Source: Alphaproteobacteria bacterium
GTDB lineage: Bacteria; Pseudomonadota; Alphaproteobacteria; JANSWW01
Length of the DNA stretch: 64,000 nt
Assembly (NCBI GenBank): GCA_024743275.1
Contig: JANSWW010000008.1
Span: forward strand, 186,001-250,000
Direction of reading: 5' to 3'
The notes beneath the pieces are model-generated. The model worked only from the letters and a program-made list of their open reading frames with translations. It did not search any database and was not told the origin of the DNA. Of the stretch, positions 28,066-36,354 are shown piece by piece; the stretch's first letter is position 1, and the number at the start of each line of letters is the position of its first letter. The position numbers and the translations under genes are program-made.

Positions 28066-28683
28066 TTAAGTCGTCAGCAATTTGACGCCCAGCCCGCCGA
28101 GGACCGCGCCGGTGATCCGGTCCAGCGTCGCCTTCACCCGATCGTAGCGTTTGCGGACCGGCCCGGAGGCGAAGGCGGCGGCGACAAAACCGTACCAGGC
28201 CGTCTCGTTGAAGAACACCAGCCCCAGGACCAAGCCATAATACAGCGGGGACGGGTCGGCCGGCAGGAAGGTGATGAAGATCGAGCCGAAGAAGACCGCG
28301 ACCTTGGGATTGGCCAACTGGGTCAACACGCCGAGCCGGATCGCCGCCAGAGGCCCCAGATGCCGCCCGCCACGGCTATCGAGCTTCAGGGGTTGTTTGG
28401 CGTGCCGGATCAGCATGAAGGCCATGTAGAAGAGGAACAGGGCCCCGGCGACCTTCATGCCGGTGTAGAGCCAAGGGGCTACCGTGAACAGCGCCTTGAG
28501 GCCGAACAGAGCCGCCAAGGCCCAGATCAGCGTGCCGATGCCGAGTCCGACGGCGACCAGGAGGCCCGCGCCACGGGAGGATGCCACGGCGGTTCGGGCG
28601 ACCACGACCAGGCTCGGCCCGGGACTCATGACGGCCAGGATATGGGCGATCCCGATTCCCATCAGAATGGCGACGATGTCCAT
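28066..28683 (-). CDS. LysE-family amino acid exporter
   Basis: This 205-residue polytopic inner-membrane protein has about six TM segments. The family signature is ILAVMSPGPSLVVVARTAV, near the N-terminus, and GVLTQLANPKVAVFFGSIF lies mid-protein. The start at 28683 is selected for GAGGAGATC upstream; a longer in-frame start is only an extension into the divergent promoter region. It probably exports a basic or other amino acid. It is divergent from the glycosyltransferase gene, 88 bases apart. Confidence 0.88.
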   Translation of the reverse strand: MDIVAILMGIGIAHILAVMSPGPSLVVVARTAVASSRGAGLLVAVGLGIGTLIWALAALFGLKALFTVAPWLYTGMKVAGALFLFYMAFMLIRHAKQPLKLDSRGGRHLGPLAAIRLGVLTQLANPKVAVFFGSIFITFLPADPSPLYYGLVLGLVFFNETAWYGFVAAAFASGPVRKRYDRVKATLDRITGAVLGGLGVKLLTT

Positions 28684-28771
28684 GATGCTTGATCTCCTCT
28701 TTTTCCCGGGAAGCGTCGCAGAGCCCGGCCCTCTTGCCAAGTGGGGGGCTTTGCGGCAGAGGAGAGGGCCG

Positions 28772-29791
28772 ATGCCGAAGGACAGTTCGAAGCCCGTGAC
28801 CGCCCCAGCCAAACTGATCTCGATCGTTGTGCCCATGCATGACGAAAGCGAGGCGCTCGAGCCGTTCCGGGCGGCCTTCGACCGGCTGGCGTCCTCCCTG
28901 CCGGCCTACCGTTTCGAGTTCATCTGTGTCGACGACGGCAGCCGCGACGACACGCTAAATAAGCTGCTTACGATCGCCGAGGCGGATCCGCGCTATCATG
29001 TGCTGGAACTGTCCCGGAATTTCGGCAAGGAGGCGGCGCTGACCGCCGGGATCGAAGCTGCGGGCGGCGATGCGGTGATCCCGATCGACGCCGATCTGCA
29101 GGATCCGCCGGAACTCATCCCGCTGATGCTGGAGCATTGGGAGAAGGGGGCGGAAGTCGTGCTCGCCCAGCGCAGCGACCGGCAGAACGATGGGCTGATG
29201 AAGCGGGCCAGCGCCAACTGGTTCTACGACTTCTACAACAAGCTCGCCCCGACCAAGCTACCGAAGAATGTCGGTGACTTCCGCCTGATGGACCGGGCGG
29301 TGGTCGACGCGCTCAACAGCCTGCCGGAACGCCAGCGCTTCATGAAGGGCCTGTTCGCCTGGGTCGGTTTCCGGACGGTGACCATCGACTATGTCCGCCA
29401 GCCGCGCACGGCGGGGGCCAGCAAGTTCTCCGGATGGCGGTTGTGGAACTTCGCCCTTGAGGGCATCACCAGCTTTTCCACCGTCCCGCTACGGTTCTGG
29501 AGCTATTTCGGGGCGGTGTTGGCCCTGGTCACCCTGGTCTATGCCGGGTTCGTCGTCACCAAGACCCTGATTTTCGGCAGCGAGATTCCGGGCTATGCCT
29601 CCCTCATCGTCTTCATCCTGTTCTTCGGCAGCGTCCAACTCATCAGCGTCGGCATTCTCGGCGAGTATATCGGCCGCATCTATATGGAGGTGAAGGGCCG
29701 TCCCCTCTATCTCGTCCGTCGCCGACACGGGGAGCGATCCGCCCCTGAAGAGACCGGAGAAAAGACCGGGGAAAAGCGCGATGGAGGCTGA
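28772..29791 (+). CDS. GT2 glycosyltransferase, DPM1/GtrB type
   Basis: This 339-residue protein has an N-terminal GT-A fold (ISIVVPMHDESEALEPF, FICVDDGSRDDT, IPIDADLQDPPELIPLML) and two C-terminal TM helices, ending ILGEYIGRIYMEVKGRPLYL, the hallmark of polyprenyl-phosphate glycosyltransferases. It probably transfers a sugar from an NDP donor onto undecaprenyl phosphate on the cytoplasmic face. GAGGAGAGGG precedes the ATG. It overlaps the next methyltransferase gene by 11 bases. A GtrA-like flippase candidate lies two genes downstream. Confidence 0.9.
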   Translation: MPKDSSKPVTAPAKLISIVVPMHDESEALEPFRAAFDRLASSLPAYRFEFICVDDGSRDDTLNKLLTIAEADPRYHVLELSRNFGKEAALTAGIEAAGGDAVIPIDADLQDPPELIPLMLEHWEKGAEVVLAQRSDRQNDGLMKRASANWFYDFYNKLAPTKLPKNVGDFRLMDRAVVDALNSLPERQRFMKGLFAWVGFRTVTIDYVRQPRTAGASKFSGWRLWNFALEGITSFSTVPLRFWSYFGAVLALVTLVYAGFVVTKTLIFGSEIPGYASLIVFILFFGSVQLISVGILGEYIGRIYMEVKGRPLYLVRRRHGERSAPEETGEKTGEKRDGG

Positions 29792-30524
29792 GGCCTATCT
29801 GGAGATGGCGCGGATCGAGCGGGACCATTGGTGGTTCGTCGCCCGCCGCGAGATCTTCGCCGATCTGATCGCCCGCCTCGATTTGCCCGCCGACGCGCGT
29901 ATCCTGGAGGTCGGCAGCGGGACGGGCGGCAATCTCGATCTGCTGCGCCGGTTCGGGACCGTCTCCAGCTTCGAAATGGACGGTACCGCCATCGCCATCG
30001 CCCGCGACAAGGTGGGGGGAGCGGTCGACATCCGCCAGGGCACATGCCCGGACGCCGTCCCGTTCAGCGGCGAGCGGTTCGATCTCATCTGCCTGTTCGA
30101 CGTGCTGGAACATATCGAGGAGGATCGGGAGACCCTGACCGCCTTGAAGGATCTGCTGGCGCCGGGGGGGCGGATCCTGCTCTCCGTACCGGCCAATCCG
30201 TGGATGTTCGGGCCCCACGACCGCTTCCTCCACCACAAGCGCCGCTACACGAGGCGGGGGCTCGCCCGCACGATCGACGAGGGCGGGTTGACCCCGGCCT
30301 TCCTGACCCACTTCAACACCCTGCTCTTCCCCTTGGCGGCGGCCGCGCGCCTCCTGGACAAGCTGCGCGGGGCGACCGAGTCCATGGGCAGCGCCGTGCC
30401 GGGAACTTTGCTCAATGGGCTGTTCCGAGGACTGTTCGCGGCGGAGCGGCATGTGCTCGGCCGGGTGCCGTTGCCGGTCGGGGTGTCTTTGCTTGCGGTG
30501 CTGACGTCGAAGGAAAGCGCATGA
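29781..30524 (+). CDS. Class I SAM-dependent methyltransferase
   Basis: This 247-residue protein has N-terminal residues YLEMARIERDHWWFVARREIF, resembling a recurrent substrate-binding cap in glycan methyltransferases. The SAM motif I is ILEVGSGTGGNLDLL and motif II/III is LICLFDVLEHIEED, followed by LLAPGGRILLSVPANPWMFG. The phrase HDRFLHHKRRYTR is common in this group. It overlaps gtrB-like upstream by 11 bases and gtrA downstream by 4 (ATGA), so it is part of the same operon. The acceptor is probably a sugar lipid; this is inferred from context. Confidence 0.85.
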   Translation: MEAEAYLEMARIERDHWWFVARREIFADLIARLDLPADARILEVGSGTGGNLDLLRRFGTVSSFEMDGTAIAIARDKVGGAVDIRQGTCPDAVPFSGERFDLICLFDVLEHIEEDRETLTALKDLLAPGGRILLSVPANPWMFGPHDRFLHHKRRYTRRGLARTIDEGGLTPAFLTHFNTLLFPLAAAARLLDKLRGATESMGSAVPGTLLNGLFRGLFAAERHVLGRVPLPVGVSLLAVLTSKESA

Positions 30525-30946
30525 GCGCCAAGGGTCAAATCGCGCGCTATCTGATTGTGGGCGCCATCGGCTTCACGGTCGACGGGGGCATTCTCTACGC
30601 CCTGATGGTCGAGGGATGGAGCCCTTTCTACGCCCGGGGCATCTCCTTCCCGGTCGCGGCCACGGTGACCTATCTGTTGAACCGGGTCTGGACCTTCTCG
30701 GTCCAAAAAGAGGTCCCGAAGACCGTCGGCGAATACAGCGCCTATATCGTTATCCAGATCGTCGGAGCGCTGGCGAATTTTCTTGTTTATAGCATTATTC
30801 TGCTTTTCATTGCTCGCACAGAGATCAATGCGCTTCTTGCTCTTGCCGTCGGGGCGGTGTTCGGGCTGGTCGTGAATTTCTTCGGGTCGCGTTATCTCTT
30901 TACCCGGTCGAAACGGAACTACGCCCGAGCGTCGCAGGAAAACTAG
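30521..30946 (+). CDS. GtrA-family membrane protein (putative lipid-sugar flippase)
   Basis: This 141-residue protein has four TM helices and the GtrA signature IARYLIVGAIGFTVDGGILY at the N-terminus, plus AATVTYLLNRVWTFS in the middle and VNFFGSRYLFTRS at the end. GtrA proteins are thought to flip polyprenyl-linked sugars made by GtrB across the inner membrane, consistent with the DPM1/GtrB-like gene upstream. It overlaps the preceding gene by four bases; a methyltransferase follows 4 bases later. Confidence 0.92.
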   Translation: MSAKGQIARYLIVGAIGFTVDGGILYALMVEGWSPFYARGISFPVAATVTYLLNRVWTFSVQKEVPKTVGEYSAYIVIQIVGALANFLVYSIILLFIARTEINALLALAVGAVFGLVVNFFGSRYLFTRSKRNYARASQEN

Positions 30947-30950
30947 AAAC

Positions 30951-31649
30951 ATGACGGTGCAGGATACCGAAGCCTACACGGGTGTGGACAATCTCGAAGT
31001 GATGGCGGACGCCGTCAAATATAACAACTTCCTGATCGATTGCGTCGCCAAGCGTACGTCCCCTACCGAGCGGGTCGCGGATTTTGGCGCCGGGGCGGGC
31101 ACCTTTGCCGAGATGCTGCGGGATCGTGGCTTTTCCGTCCTTTGCATCGAGCCGGACGACCGTCTCGCCGCCATCCTGGACCAGAAGGGTCTGGCTCAGA
31201 CCCAGGATTCCAAGACCATCCCGGACGATGATTTGGACTGCGTCTATACCTTCAACGTTCTGGAGCATATCGAGGACGACGTCGCGGCCGCCCGAGAGAT
31301 TCACCGCATTCTGAAGCCCGGCGGCCGGCTAGTCGTTTATGTTCCCGCCTTCCAGATCCTCTTCGGCGAGATGGACCGGAAGGTCCGTCATTTCCGGCGA
31401 TACACCAAGTCCGGTATGCGGGACGTTCTGGTCCGGGCGGGTTTCCAGATCGACAGTGCCGAATATGTCGATTCGGCGGGGTTCTTCGCGACCCTGCTCT
31501 ATAACTTGCTCGATATGGGGAAGGGCGACCTCAACCCGGCCGCTGTCCGATTTTACGACCGCTACTTGTTCCCGATCAGCCGGGCGATGGATCTGATACT
31601 CTCGCCCTTCTTCGGAAAAAACGTCCTGGTTTACGCCGTTAAGCCCTAA
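30951..31649 (+). CDS. Second class I SAM methyltransferase of the glycan cluster
   Basis: This 232-residue enzyme has SAM motif I (VADFGAGAGTFAEML) and DCVYTFNVLEHIEDD followed by RILKPGGRLVVYVPAFQ. It shares the 'MDRKVRHFRRYTKSG' segment typical of glycan-cluster methyltransferases, so it is related to but clearly distinct from the one at 29781. It is the last gene in the tight part of the cluster. A 315-base AT-rich gap follows before the second glycosyltransferase. Confidence 0.83.
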   Translation: MTVQDTEAYTGVDNLEVMADAVKYNNFLIDCVAKRTSPTERVADFGAGAGTFAEMLRDRGFSVLCIEPDDRLAAILDQKGLAQTQDSKTIPDDDLDCVYTFNVLEHIEDDVAAAREIHRILKPGGRLVVYVPAFQILFGEMDRKVRHFRRYTKSGMRDVLVRAGFQIDSAEYVDSAGFFATLLYNLLDMGKGDLNPAAVRFYDRYLFPISRAMDLILSPFFGKNVLVYAVKP

Positions 31650-31964
31650 TCTCGGCGATTCCAAGCTCGGATCCGGCGATGGACTGGTCACGATTCGCTT
31701 CGACCAAACGCATGGAAGCAAGGAATATCCATTTTTTATAAACACGCTTGAGTCGTGCGATTGAACTGTATTGGTCTATAGGCCGAAAAATAAAATTGTT
31801 TTTGCGATTTCGGGGTGTAGCCTTTATTGGTTTTCGACGTTGCCATAGCGTCGGTGTCTCATGCGTTGTCGGATCATCGATCGTTTCGTCGACGGTCTCG
31901 GCACCGGATCGCGCGTGGCCAACATCGTTCGGAAGCTCCGTTACAAAGGGACAAGTCTGATTTC
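31650..31964. other. AT-rich 315-bp gap inside the glycan cluster
   Basis: No convincing gene is visible. Composition is clearly lower in GC than the surroundings from about 31730 to 31830 (ATTTTTTATAAACACGC and AAAAATAAAATTG stretches). This suits a promoter for the downstream glycosyltransferase operon, but no pair of -35/-10 hexamers at proper spacing stood out. A 70-codon open frame at 31748 lacks a ribosome site and looks spurious. Confidence 0.5.
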
Positions 31965-32927
31965 ATGACGGTGATCAGGCCCTCGGACGCAAAGGTCCAA
32001 TCCATCGACATCGCGGTTCTCGTGCCTTGCTTCAATGAAGAGGTGGCAATCGGGCGGGTGATCGACGACTTCCGGGCGGCTCTGCCGGGGGCCAGAATTT
32101 ACGTCTACGACAACAACAGCAAGGATCGGACGGCGGAAGTCGCGGTGTCCCATGGTGCCATCGTCCGAAGCGAGACCTATCAGGGCAAGGGCAACGTCAT
32201 TCGACGGATGTTCGCGGACATCGAGGCCGACGTCTATGTGATGGTCGACGGCGACGCGACCTATGAGGCCGAGGCCGCGCCGAAGATGGTGGAGCATCTG
32301 TTGGCTCATCATCTCGACATGGTGAACGGCGCCCGGGTGGCCGACAAGGAAAAGGCCTATCGGCCGGGGCACCGGTTCGGCAATCGGCTGTTCACCACCA
32401 TCGTCTCGACGATCTTCGGTGACCGGATTCAGGACCTTCTGTCGGGCTATCGCGTTTTGTCCCGTCGCTATGTGAAGTCCTTCCCCGCCCTGTCCCGAGG
32501 GTTCGAGATCGAGACCGAACTGACGGTCCATGCGCTGGAATTGCTGTTGCCGATCGCCGAGATTCCGACCCGCTATGTGGACCGGCCGGAAGGCTCCGAG
32601 AGCAAGCTTTCGACCTTTCGAGACGGTTGGCGTATCCTGATCACCATTCTGACCCTGCTGAAGGAGGAAAAGCCGTTGCCCTTCTTCGGCGGCATCGCGC
32701 TGGTCTGCGCCCTTTTCTCCGTTGCGATCTTCATACCCGTGTTGATCACCTTTCTGGACACGGGGCTTGTCCCCCGTCTTCCGACGGTCGTGTTGTCGAC
32801 CGGTTTGATGCTGATGGCGGTGGTCAATCTGTTCTCCGGCCTGATCCTTGATTCCGTGGCGCGCGGCCGGCGGGAACTCAAGCGCTTGAGCTATCTGTAC
32901 CATCCGGCGACGACGCGCCGTTCGTGA
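31965..32927 (+). CDS. GT2 glycosyltransferase with C-terminal TM pair
   Basis: The protein has 320 residues from the ATG at 31965; an upstream frame extension to 31827 is low-complexity and lacks family similarity. The GT-A domain shows IAVLVPCFNEEVAIGRVIDD, IYVYDNNSKDRTAEV and VMVDGDATYEAEAAPKMV, followed by LSGYRVLSRRYVKSFPAL and two C-terminal TM segments. This is a DPM1-like lineage different from the gene at 28772. It overlaps the next gene by 4 bases (GTGA). Confidence 0.88.
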   Translation: MTVIRPSDAKVQSIDIAVLVPCFNEEVAIGRVIDDFRAALPGARIYVYDNNSKDRTAEVAVSHGAIVRSETYQGKGNVIRRMFADIEADVYVMVDGDATYEAEAAPKMVEHLLAHHLDMVNGARVADKEKAYRPGHRFGNRLFTTIVSTIFGDRIQDLLSGYRVLSRRYVKSFPALSRGFEIETELTVHALELLLPIAEIPTRYVDRPEGSESKLSTFRDGWRILITILTLLKEEKPLPFFGGIALVCALFSVAIFIPVLITFLDTGLVPRLPTVVLSTGLMLMAVVNLFSGLILDSVARGRRELKRLSYLYHPATTRRS

Positions 32928-34519
32928 CGATGCGAACCCTCAGATGGGTGGGACAGGCGCTTTTGGTCATCCTCGGCGGCGCGCTCTCCGTCCATGTCGG
33001 GAAAGACGTTAACGGCGACCAACTGGTCCAGCACGCCTATGGTGCGGCCGCCTTCTTGAACGGCACATTGGCGGCGGACTTCGCGGCGGCTGGCATCGCC
33101 GGCTTTAACAATCCTCTGCTCTACGTGCCTTGGTTTCTGGGGACACTTCATCTGCCGGACTATGCCGTCGGCTTTCTTATCGGAGCGATCCAGGCCCTGA
33201 ACGGCGTTCTGGTCTGGCGGATCGCCTTGCTGCTTTTGGACCGGACCAAGGCACCCTATGCCGACCTTTTGGCGGTCTTGGCGGTTGTCCTCACCATGCT
33301 GACACCCAACAGTCTGCTGCAGTTCGGGCGGACCTTCGGGGACAACTGGGCATCGGTTTTCTTCCTGGCCGGTGTCTATCTGACCCTCTTGGCGATGGTC
33401 CGGGCCGAAGCGGTCGGGGCACGGTCCTTGCCGGGCAGCCGGCTGCTCTTCGCCGGAATGGCGCTGGTCGGGGCGGCCGGGGCGCTCAAATACACCAATC
33501 TTCCCTATGCCCTGATGTTCGGCTTGGCGCTGCTCGCGGTCCTCCCTCGGCCCGCCGCCCTTGTCGGTTCCGCCTGTGCGATGATCGGTGGGTTCCTGCT
33601 GGTGAACGGCTGGTGGATGGCGGAGCTCTATTCACTCTACGGCAACCCACTTTTTCCCTACCTCAATCGCCTCTTCGAGAGCCCGTTCGCCGTGCCGGAA
33701 GGATTCCGGGATACGCGGTGGATGTTCCATGGCTGGCAGGAGATGCTGCGGGCTCCGCTCAGCCTGTTCGATCGGGGAGAGCGGCATATCGAGGGCGGTA
33801 CCGCGACCATCCTCTGGGTCGTGCTGTTCGCGGTCCTGGCGATCTACGCCATCGTCCGGATGGGGCGGGGAGGAGGCGCCGCCGCGAGGCCGTTGCGCCG
33901 GTTCCTCATGGTCTTTGTGGTTTCGGCCTTCGTGCTCTGGGCCTTGATGTTCGCCTATTCCCGCTACCTGATGGTCTTGGAGCCTTTCGCGATCGTCCTG
34001 GTGATGACCTTGATGGCCACCCTCATGGGTGATTCGAGACGCCTATTGGCGATGGCGGCGGCGGTCTCGGCCTCGATTTTAGCGACACAGGAAAGCCGTC
34101 CCATGGAATGGTCGCGGGTGGCGTGGACCGGCGATTGGCATGTCCAGGGCCGAATCGATCTGCCCGCCGGCAGCGTGCTGCTTTCCGGCGTGGCGGAGGT
34201 CGGTTTCATTCGTGGGTATATCCCCGAGACGGTGGTGATGGTCGGTCACGGCAGCAATTTCTTCGGCAGCGGCCTCGCCTCGGACCTGGCCTATGAGGAG
34301 GTCCGCAAACGAGTACGAGAGGCGCGTGGACCCGTCTATTCGGTCAGGCTTCCGCCGCTTCCGCCCCCCTCCCATTTGGATGAGACCGAGGCTCGGCTTG
34401 GTCTCGAGGTCTCCGAAGAGGGGTGTTTCATGCGCGAGTTGGCCTTCGCGGTGGTTCAGGACGGGATACCGCGCACCGATTCCCAGATCCTGTTCTGCCC
34501 GGCCAGCCTCGCGGAATAG
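32924..34519 (+). CDS. Polytopic GT-C-like membrane protein
   Basis: This 531-residue protein has around 10-12 TM segments and a soluble C-terminal tail of roughly 120 residues. The first periplasmic loop has GKDVNGDQLVQHAYGAAAFLNG, with an acidic residue in the place used as the catalytic Asp of GT-C enzymes. No definite family signature was recognised. Context (translational coupling to a GT2, with GtrA/GtrB-like genes upstream) makes a polyprenyl-phosphate-sugar-dependent glycosyltransferase likely. The start is GTG 32924 overlapping the previous stop, with ATG 32930 as alternative. Confidence 0.7.
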   Translation: MTMRTLRWVGQALLVILGGALSVHVGKDVNGDQLVQHAYGAAAFLNGTLAADFAAAGIAGFNNPLLYVPWFLGTLHLPDYAVGFLIGAIQALNGVLVWRIALLLLDRTKAPYADLLAVLAVVLTMLTPNSLLQFGRTFGDNWASVFFLAGVYLTLLAMVRAEAVGARSLPGSRLLFAGMALVGAAGALKYTNLPYALMFGLALLAVLPRPAALVGSACAMIGGFLLVNGWWMAELYSLYGNPLFPYLNRLFESPFAVPEGFRDTRWMFHGWQEMLRAPLSLFDRGERHIEGGTATILWVVLFAVLAIYAIVRMGRGGGAAARPLRRFLMVFVVSAFVLWALMFAYSRYLMVLEPFAIVLVMTLMATLMGDSRRLLAMAAAVSASILATQESRPMEWSRVAWTGDWHVQGRIDLPAGSVLLSGVAEVGFIRGYIPETVVMVGHGSNFFGSGLASDLAYEEVRKRVREARGPVYSVRLPPLPPPSHLDETEARLGLEVSEEGCFMRELAFAVVQDGIPRTDSQILFCPASLAE

Positions 34520-34633
34520 GGCGGCGTCGCCACGCCAAGGCACTTCGGTTGTCCCTTGCGACCGAAGGTAACAGGTCTGGCGTCCAGGGTGCGACGTAAC
34601 AGCATGATACACCGAACGACCGAAGAGGTTCCC

Positions 34634-35056
34634 ATGCTCCGTTCCCTCCTATCCCTATCCGCCGCGGCGGCGTTGTCCGTCGCTTTCGTCTCGGGGGCGC
34701 AGGCCCAAATGACCGACGCGGTCAAAGCCGAGTTGGCCGACCGGCTGACCGTGTTCGCGGAAAGAACCGCGGAGAGCCGTGTTTCCTGTGTCGACAGCCT
34801 GGAGGGCTGGACCCTGGAGAGCATGCCGCTCGCCTGCTCCGAATATGCCGGCTATGCGAAGCTCTATTTCGCCACGGTGGAGGGCGCGCTCAGCGGTTGG
34901 GGCTATCTCGACGACACGGTCGAGACGATGGTGGGCCAGACCGAGGCCGAGCTGACCGCCGCCTATGAGGCCGCCAAGCGCGACTATGACGCCATCGCCT
35001 CGGAATACGGAATCTATCGCGGGATCATCGCGTCAGGCCTGCCGCCTTACTCCTAA
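34634..35056 (+). CDS. Small secreted protein of unknown function
   Basis: This 140-residue protein has a clear Sec signal peptide (MLRSLLSLSAAAALSVAFVS, cleavage predicted after AQA near residue 24). The mature part is helical, with two Cys (VSCVDSLEGW and PLACSEYAGYAKLY) that could form a disulphide. The ATG at 34634 is chosen for GAGGTT upstream and because it yields the signal peptide. No family was recognised. It follows the GT-C-like gene by 114 bases and may be independent. Confidence 0.7.
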   Translation: MLRSLLSLSAAAALSVAFVSGAQAQMTDAVKAELADRLTVFAERTAESRVSCVDSLEGWTLESMPLACSEYAGYAKLYFATVEGALSGWGYLDDTVETMVGQTEAELTAAYEAAKRDYDAIASEYGIYRGIIASGLPPYS

Positions 35057-35097
35057 GCACCAGGGTCTGGCCCCTCGGGACGGCGTATTGTCCGCAC

Positions 35098-35127
35098 AAA
35101 AAAGGGGCGATGTCGAAACACCGCCCC
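35098..35127 (-). terminator. Intrinsic terminator of the orphan repeat gene
   Basis: On the plus strand, AAAAAA (35098-35103) is followed by GGGGCG-A-TGT, loop CGAA, and ACA-C-CGCCCC. Read on the minus strand, this is a GC-rich stem with a single mismatch followed by six T. It lies 244 bases beyond the stop of the gene at 35372-36256. Confidence 0.8.
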
Positions 35128-35206
35128 CGATCTTGCGAAAAGAGATGCCGCTGATGATGCCGGTCACCGGCGGCGACCTTCCGGAGAGGTCCCGATCGCA
35201 TTCGGA

Positions 35207-35234
35207 CGGGGTCATCCGAACGGGGTCATCCGAA
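35207..35234. repeat. Two 14-bp tandem copies in the gap
   Basis: CGGGGTCATCCGAA occurs at 35207-35220 and 35221-35234 without mismatch, preceded by TTCGGA that makes an inverted repeat with the first copy. It may be a protein-binding site or the product of slippage. Confidence 0.85.
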
Positions 35235-35371
35235 CGGGGGTGACTGCGATCGCGTGACGTCCCGGGTCACGAGGTGTATGCCAAAAGGATGCCGCATATA
35301 TCCGAATGGTGGGAATCCAAATTTCGGGATACCGCGATCGCAAAAACCGAACGAAGGAGTGCTTAGCCGGG

Positions 35372-36256
35372 CTAGCCCAGGTCGAGCGTCAGCAATTCGG
35401 TCGCGCCCAATAGGGGTACGCCGCCGTCCGGGATGACCAGGTCCGACCCCGGCGAAAGGGGCTCGATGGGCTGGCGCGGACCGACGGGGGCGTCCATCAG
35501 AACGGGCAGACCGGTGAGGTCGCCGGGTTCGCGGGACCAGCCCTCGGGGAGGGTCAGGCTGGTCCGTCCGTCGCCCAAGGTATGTGCACCCGGTGTCGGT
35601 AACGCGTTGCCGTCGCTGTCCGGTGCGAGCGGACCACCGGGTCCGAGAATGGGCACGAGACTGATCGAATCGTCTTGCGATACGGCCTGCTGCTGAGCCT
35701 GTTCGAAGAGGTTCAGGATATCGGGTAGCATGCTGCGGTCCGTCACGGGCTCGATCGGCCGACGTTCGCCGGCCAGGCCGTCCATCAGGACCGGTAGACC
35801 GGGCAGGTCCGCGGGGTCGAGAGACGAGTCGTCCGACAGGGCGAGCCTTGTCTGGCCAATGTCAATGTCAAGAATCGGCCAGTTGGGGAATTCGGGCTCC
35901 AGCTCTGTGGGGCGGAGTTCGGCGACCAGGCTGATGCTGTGGTCGTCCGGCGCCGCTTGCCGCTGTGCGTCTTCATAGAGCACCAGAATATCCGGCAGCA
36001 TGCCGCGGTCCGTCACCGGAACAACGGGTTCCAGATCGGGGATTCTCATATCCTGGGCGTCCGCAATCTCGCGTGGAACGGACGGCAACAGAACCGGCGG
36101 GGAATCGGGGGTCGGCGGGTCGAAACGGCTGGTGGCGAGCTCGAAGCCGCTCAGATCGATGGGCCGGTCCACCGGGGCGAACCAGTCGGCGAGAAACGCG
36201 ACATTCATCGACACGGGGGTCGAAACCGGCATCAAAACGGGGGTCGTGTCCGACAT
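35372..36256 (-). CDS. Orphan acidic protein with ~90-residue internal repeats
   Basis: This 294-residue protein has no signal peptide, TM or Cys and is rich in Pro, Asp, Glu and Leu. Two clear repeat units of about 90 residues are visible. VTDRGMLPDILVLYEDAQ (81-98) repeats as VTDRSMLPDILNLFEQAQ (171-188); DDHSISLV repeats as DDSISLV; and LPGLPVLMDG (151-160) as LTGLPVLMDA (247-256). A third partial unit may precede (DLSGFELATSRFD) and a fragment ends the protein (EPLSPGSDLVIPD). An AAAGGA lies before the ATG. No family was recognised. It stands alone between a secreted protein and a sugar-acid dehydratase-like gene; function unknown. Confidence 0.75.
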   Translation of the reverse strand: MSDTTPVLMPVSTPVSMNVAFLADWFAPVDRPIDLSGFELATSRFDPPTPDSPPVLLPSVPREIADAQDMRIPDLEPVVPVTDRGMLPDILVLYEDAQRQAAPDDHSISLVAELRPTELEPEFPNWPILDIDIGQTRLALSDDSSLDPADLPGLPVLMDGLAGERRPIEPVTDRSMLPDILNLFEQAQQQAVSQDDSISLVPILGPGGPLAPDSDGNALPTPGAHTLGDGRTSLTLPEGWSREPGDLTGLPVLMDAPVGPRQPIEPLSPGSDLVIPDGGVPLLGATELLTLDLG

Positions 36257-36354
36257 GGGGCGGGTCCTTTCTTTCTGATGTCCCTAAGGGGCGGCTCATT
36301 CGGAGCCGCGCGCCAAACGGGAAAGCAAGAAAGGGGCCAGAGTCCTAAAACGAC

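Larger units (their letters stand above)
35057..35371. other. 315-bp gap with repeats, palindromes and a minus-strand terminator
   Basis: There is no gene here, but structure is dense. A terminator for minus-strand transcripts is at 35098-35127. CGGGGTCATCCGAA repeats in tandem at 35207-35234 within an inverted repeat TTCGGA/TCCGAA (35201-35220). Palindromes GCGATCGC occur at 35246-35253 and 35334-35341, and CGTGAC/GTCACG forms a hairpin at 35252-35270. The minus-strand transcript of the orphan repeat gene would run through 244 bases of this before the terminator. Confidence 0.6.

Noticed and set aside
31748..31960. 70-codon frame in the AT-rich gap
   Set aside because: No ribosome site, codon use unlike neighbours, and it runs into the next gene's leader.
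35033..35215. Minus-strand 60-codon frame beyond the orphan repeat gene
   Set aside because: It reads through the terminator hairpin and has no ribosome site.
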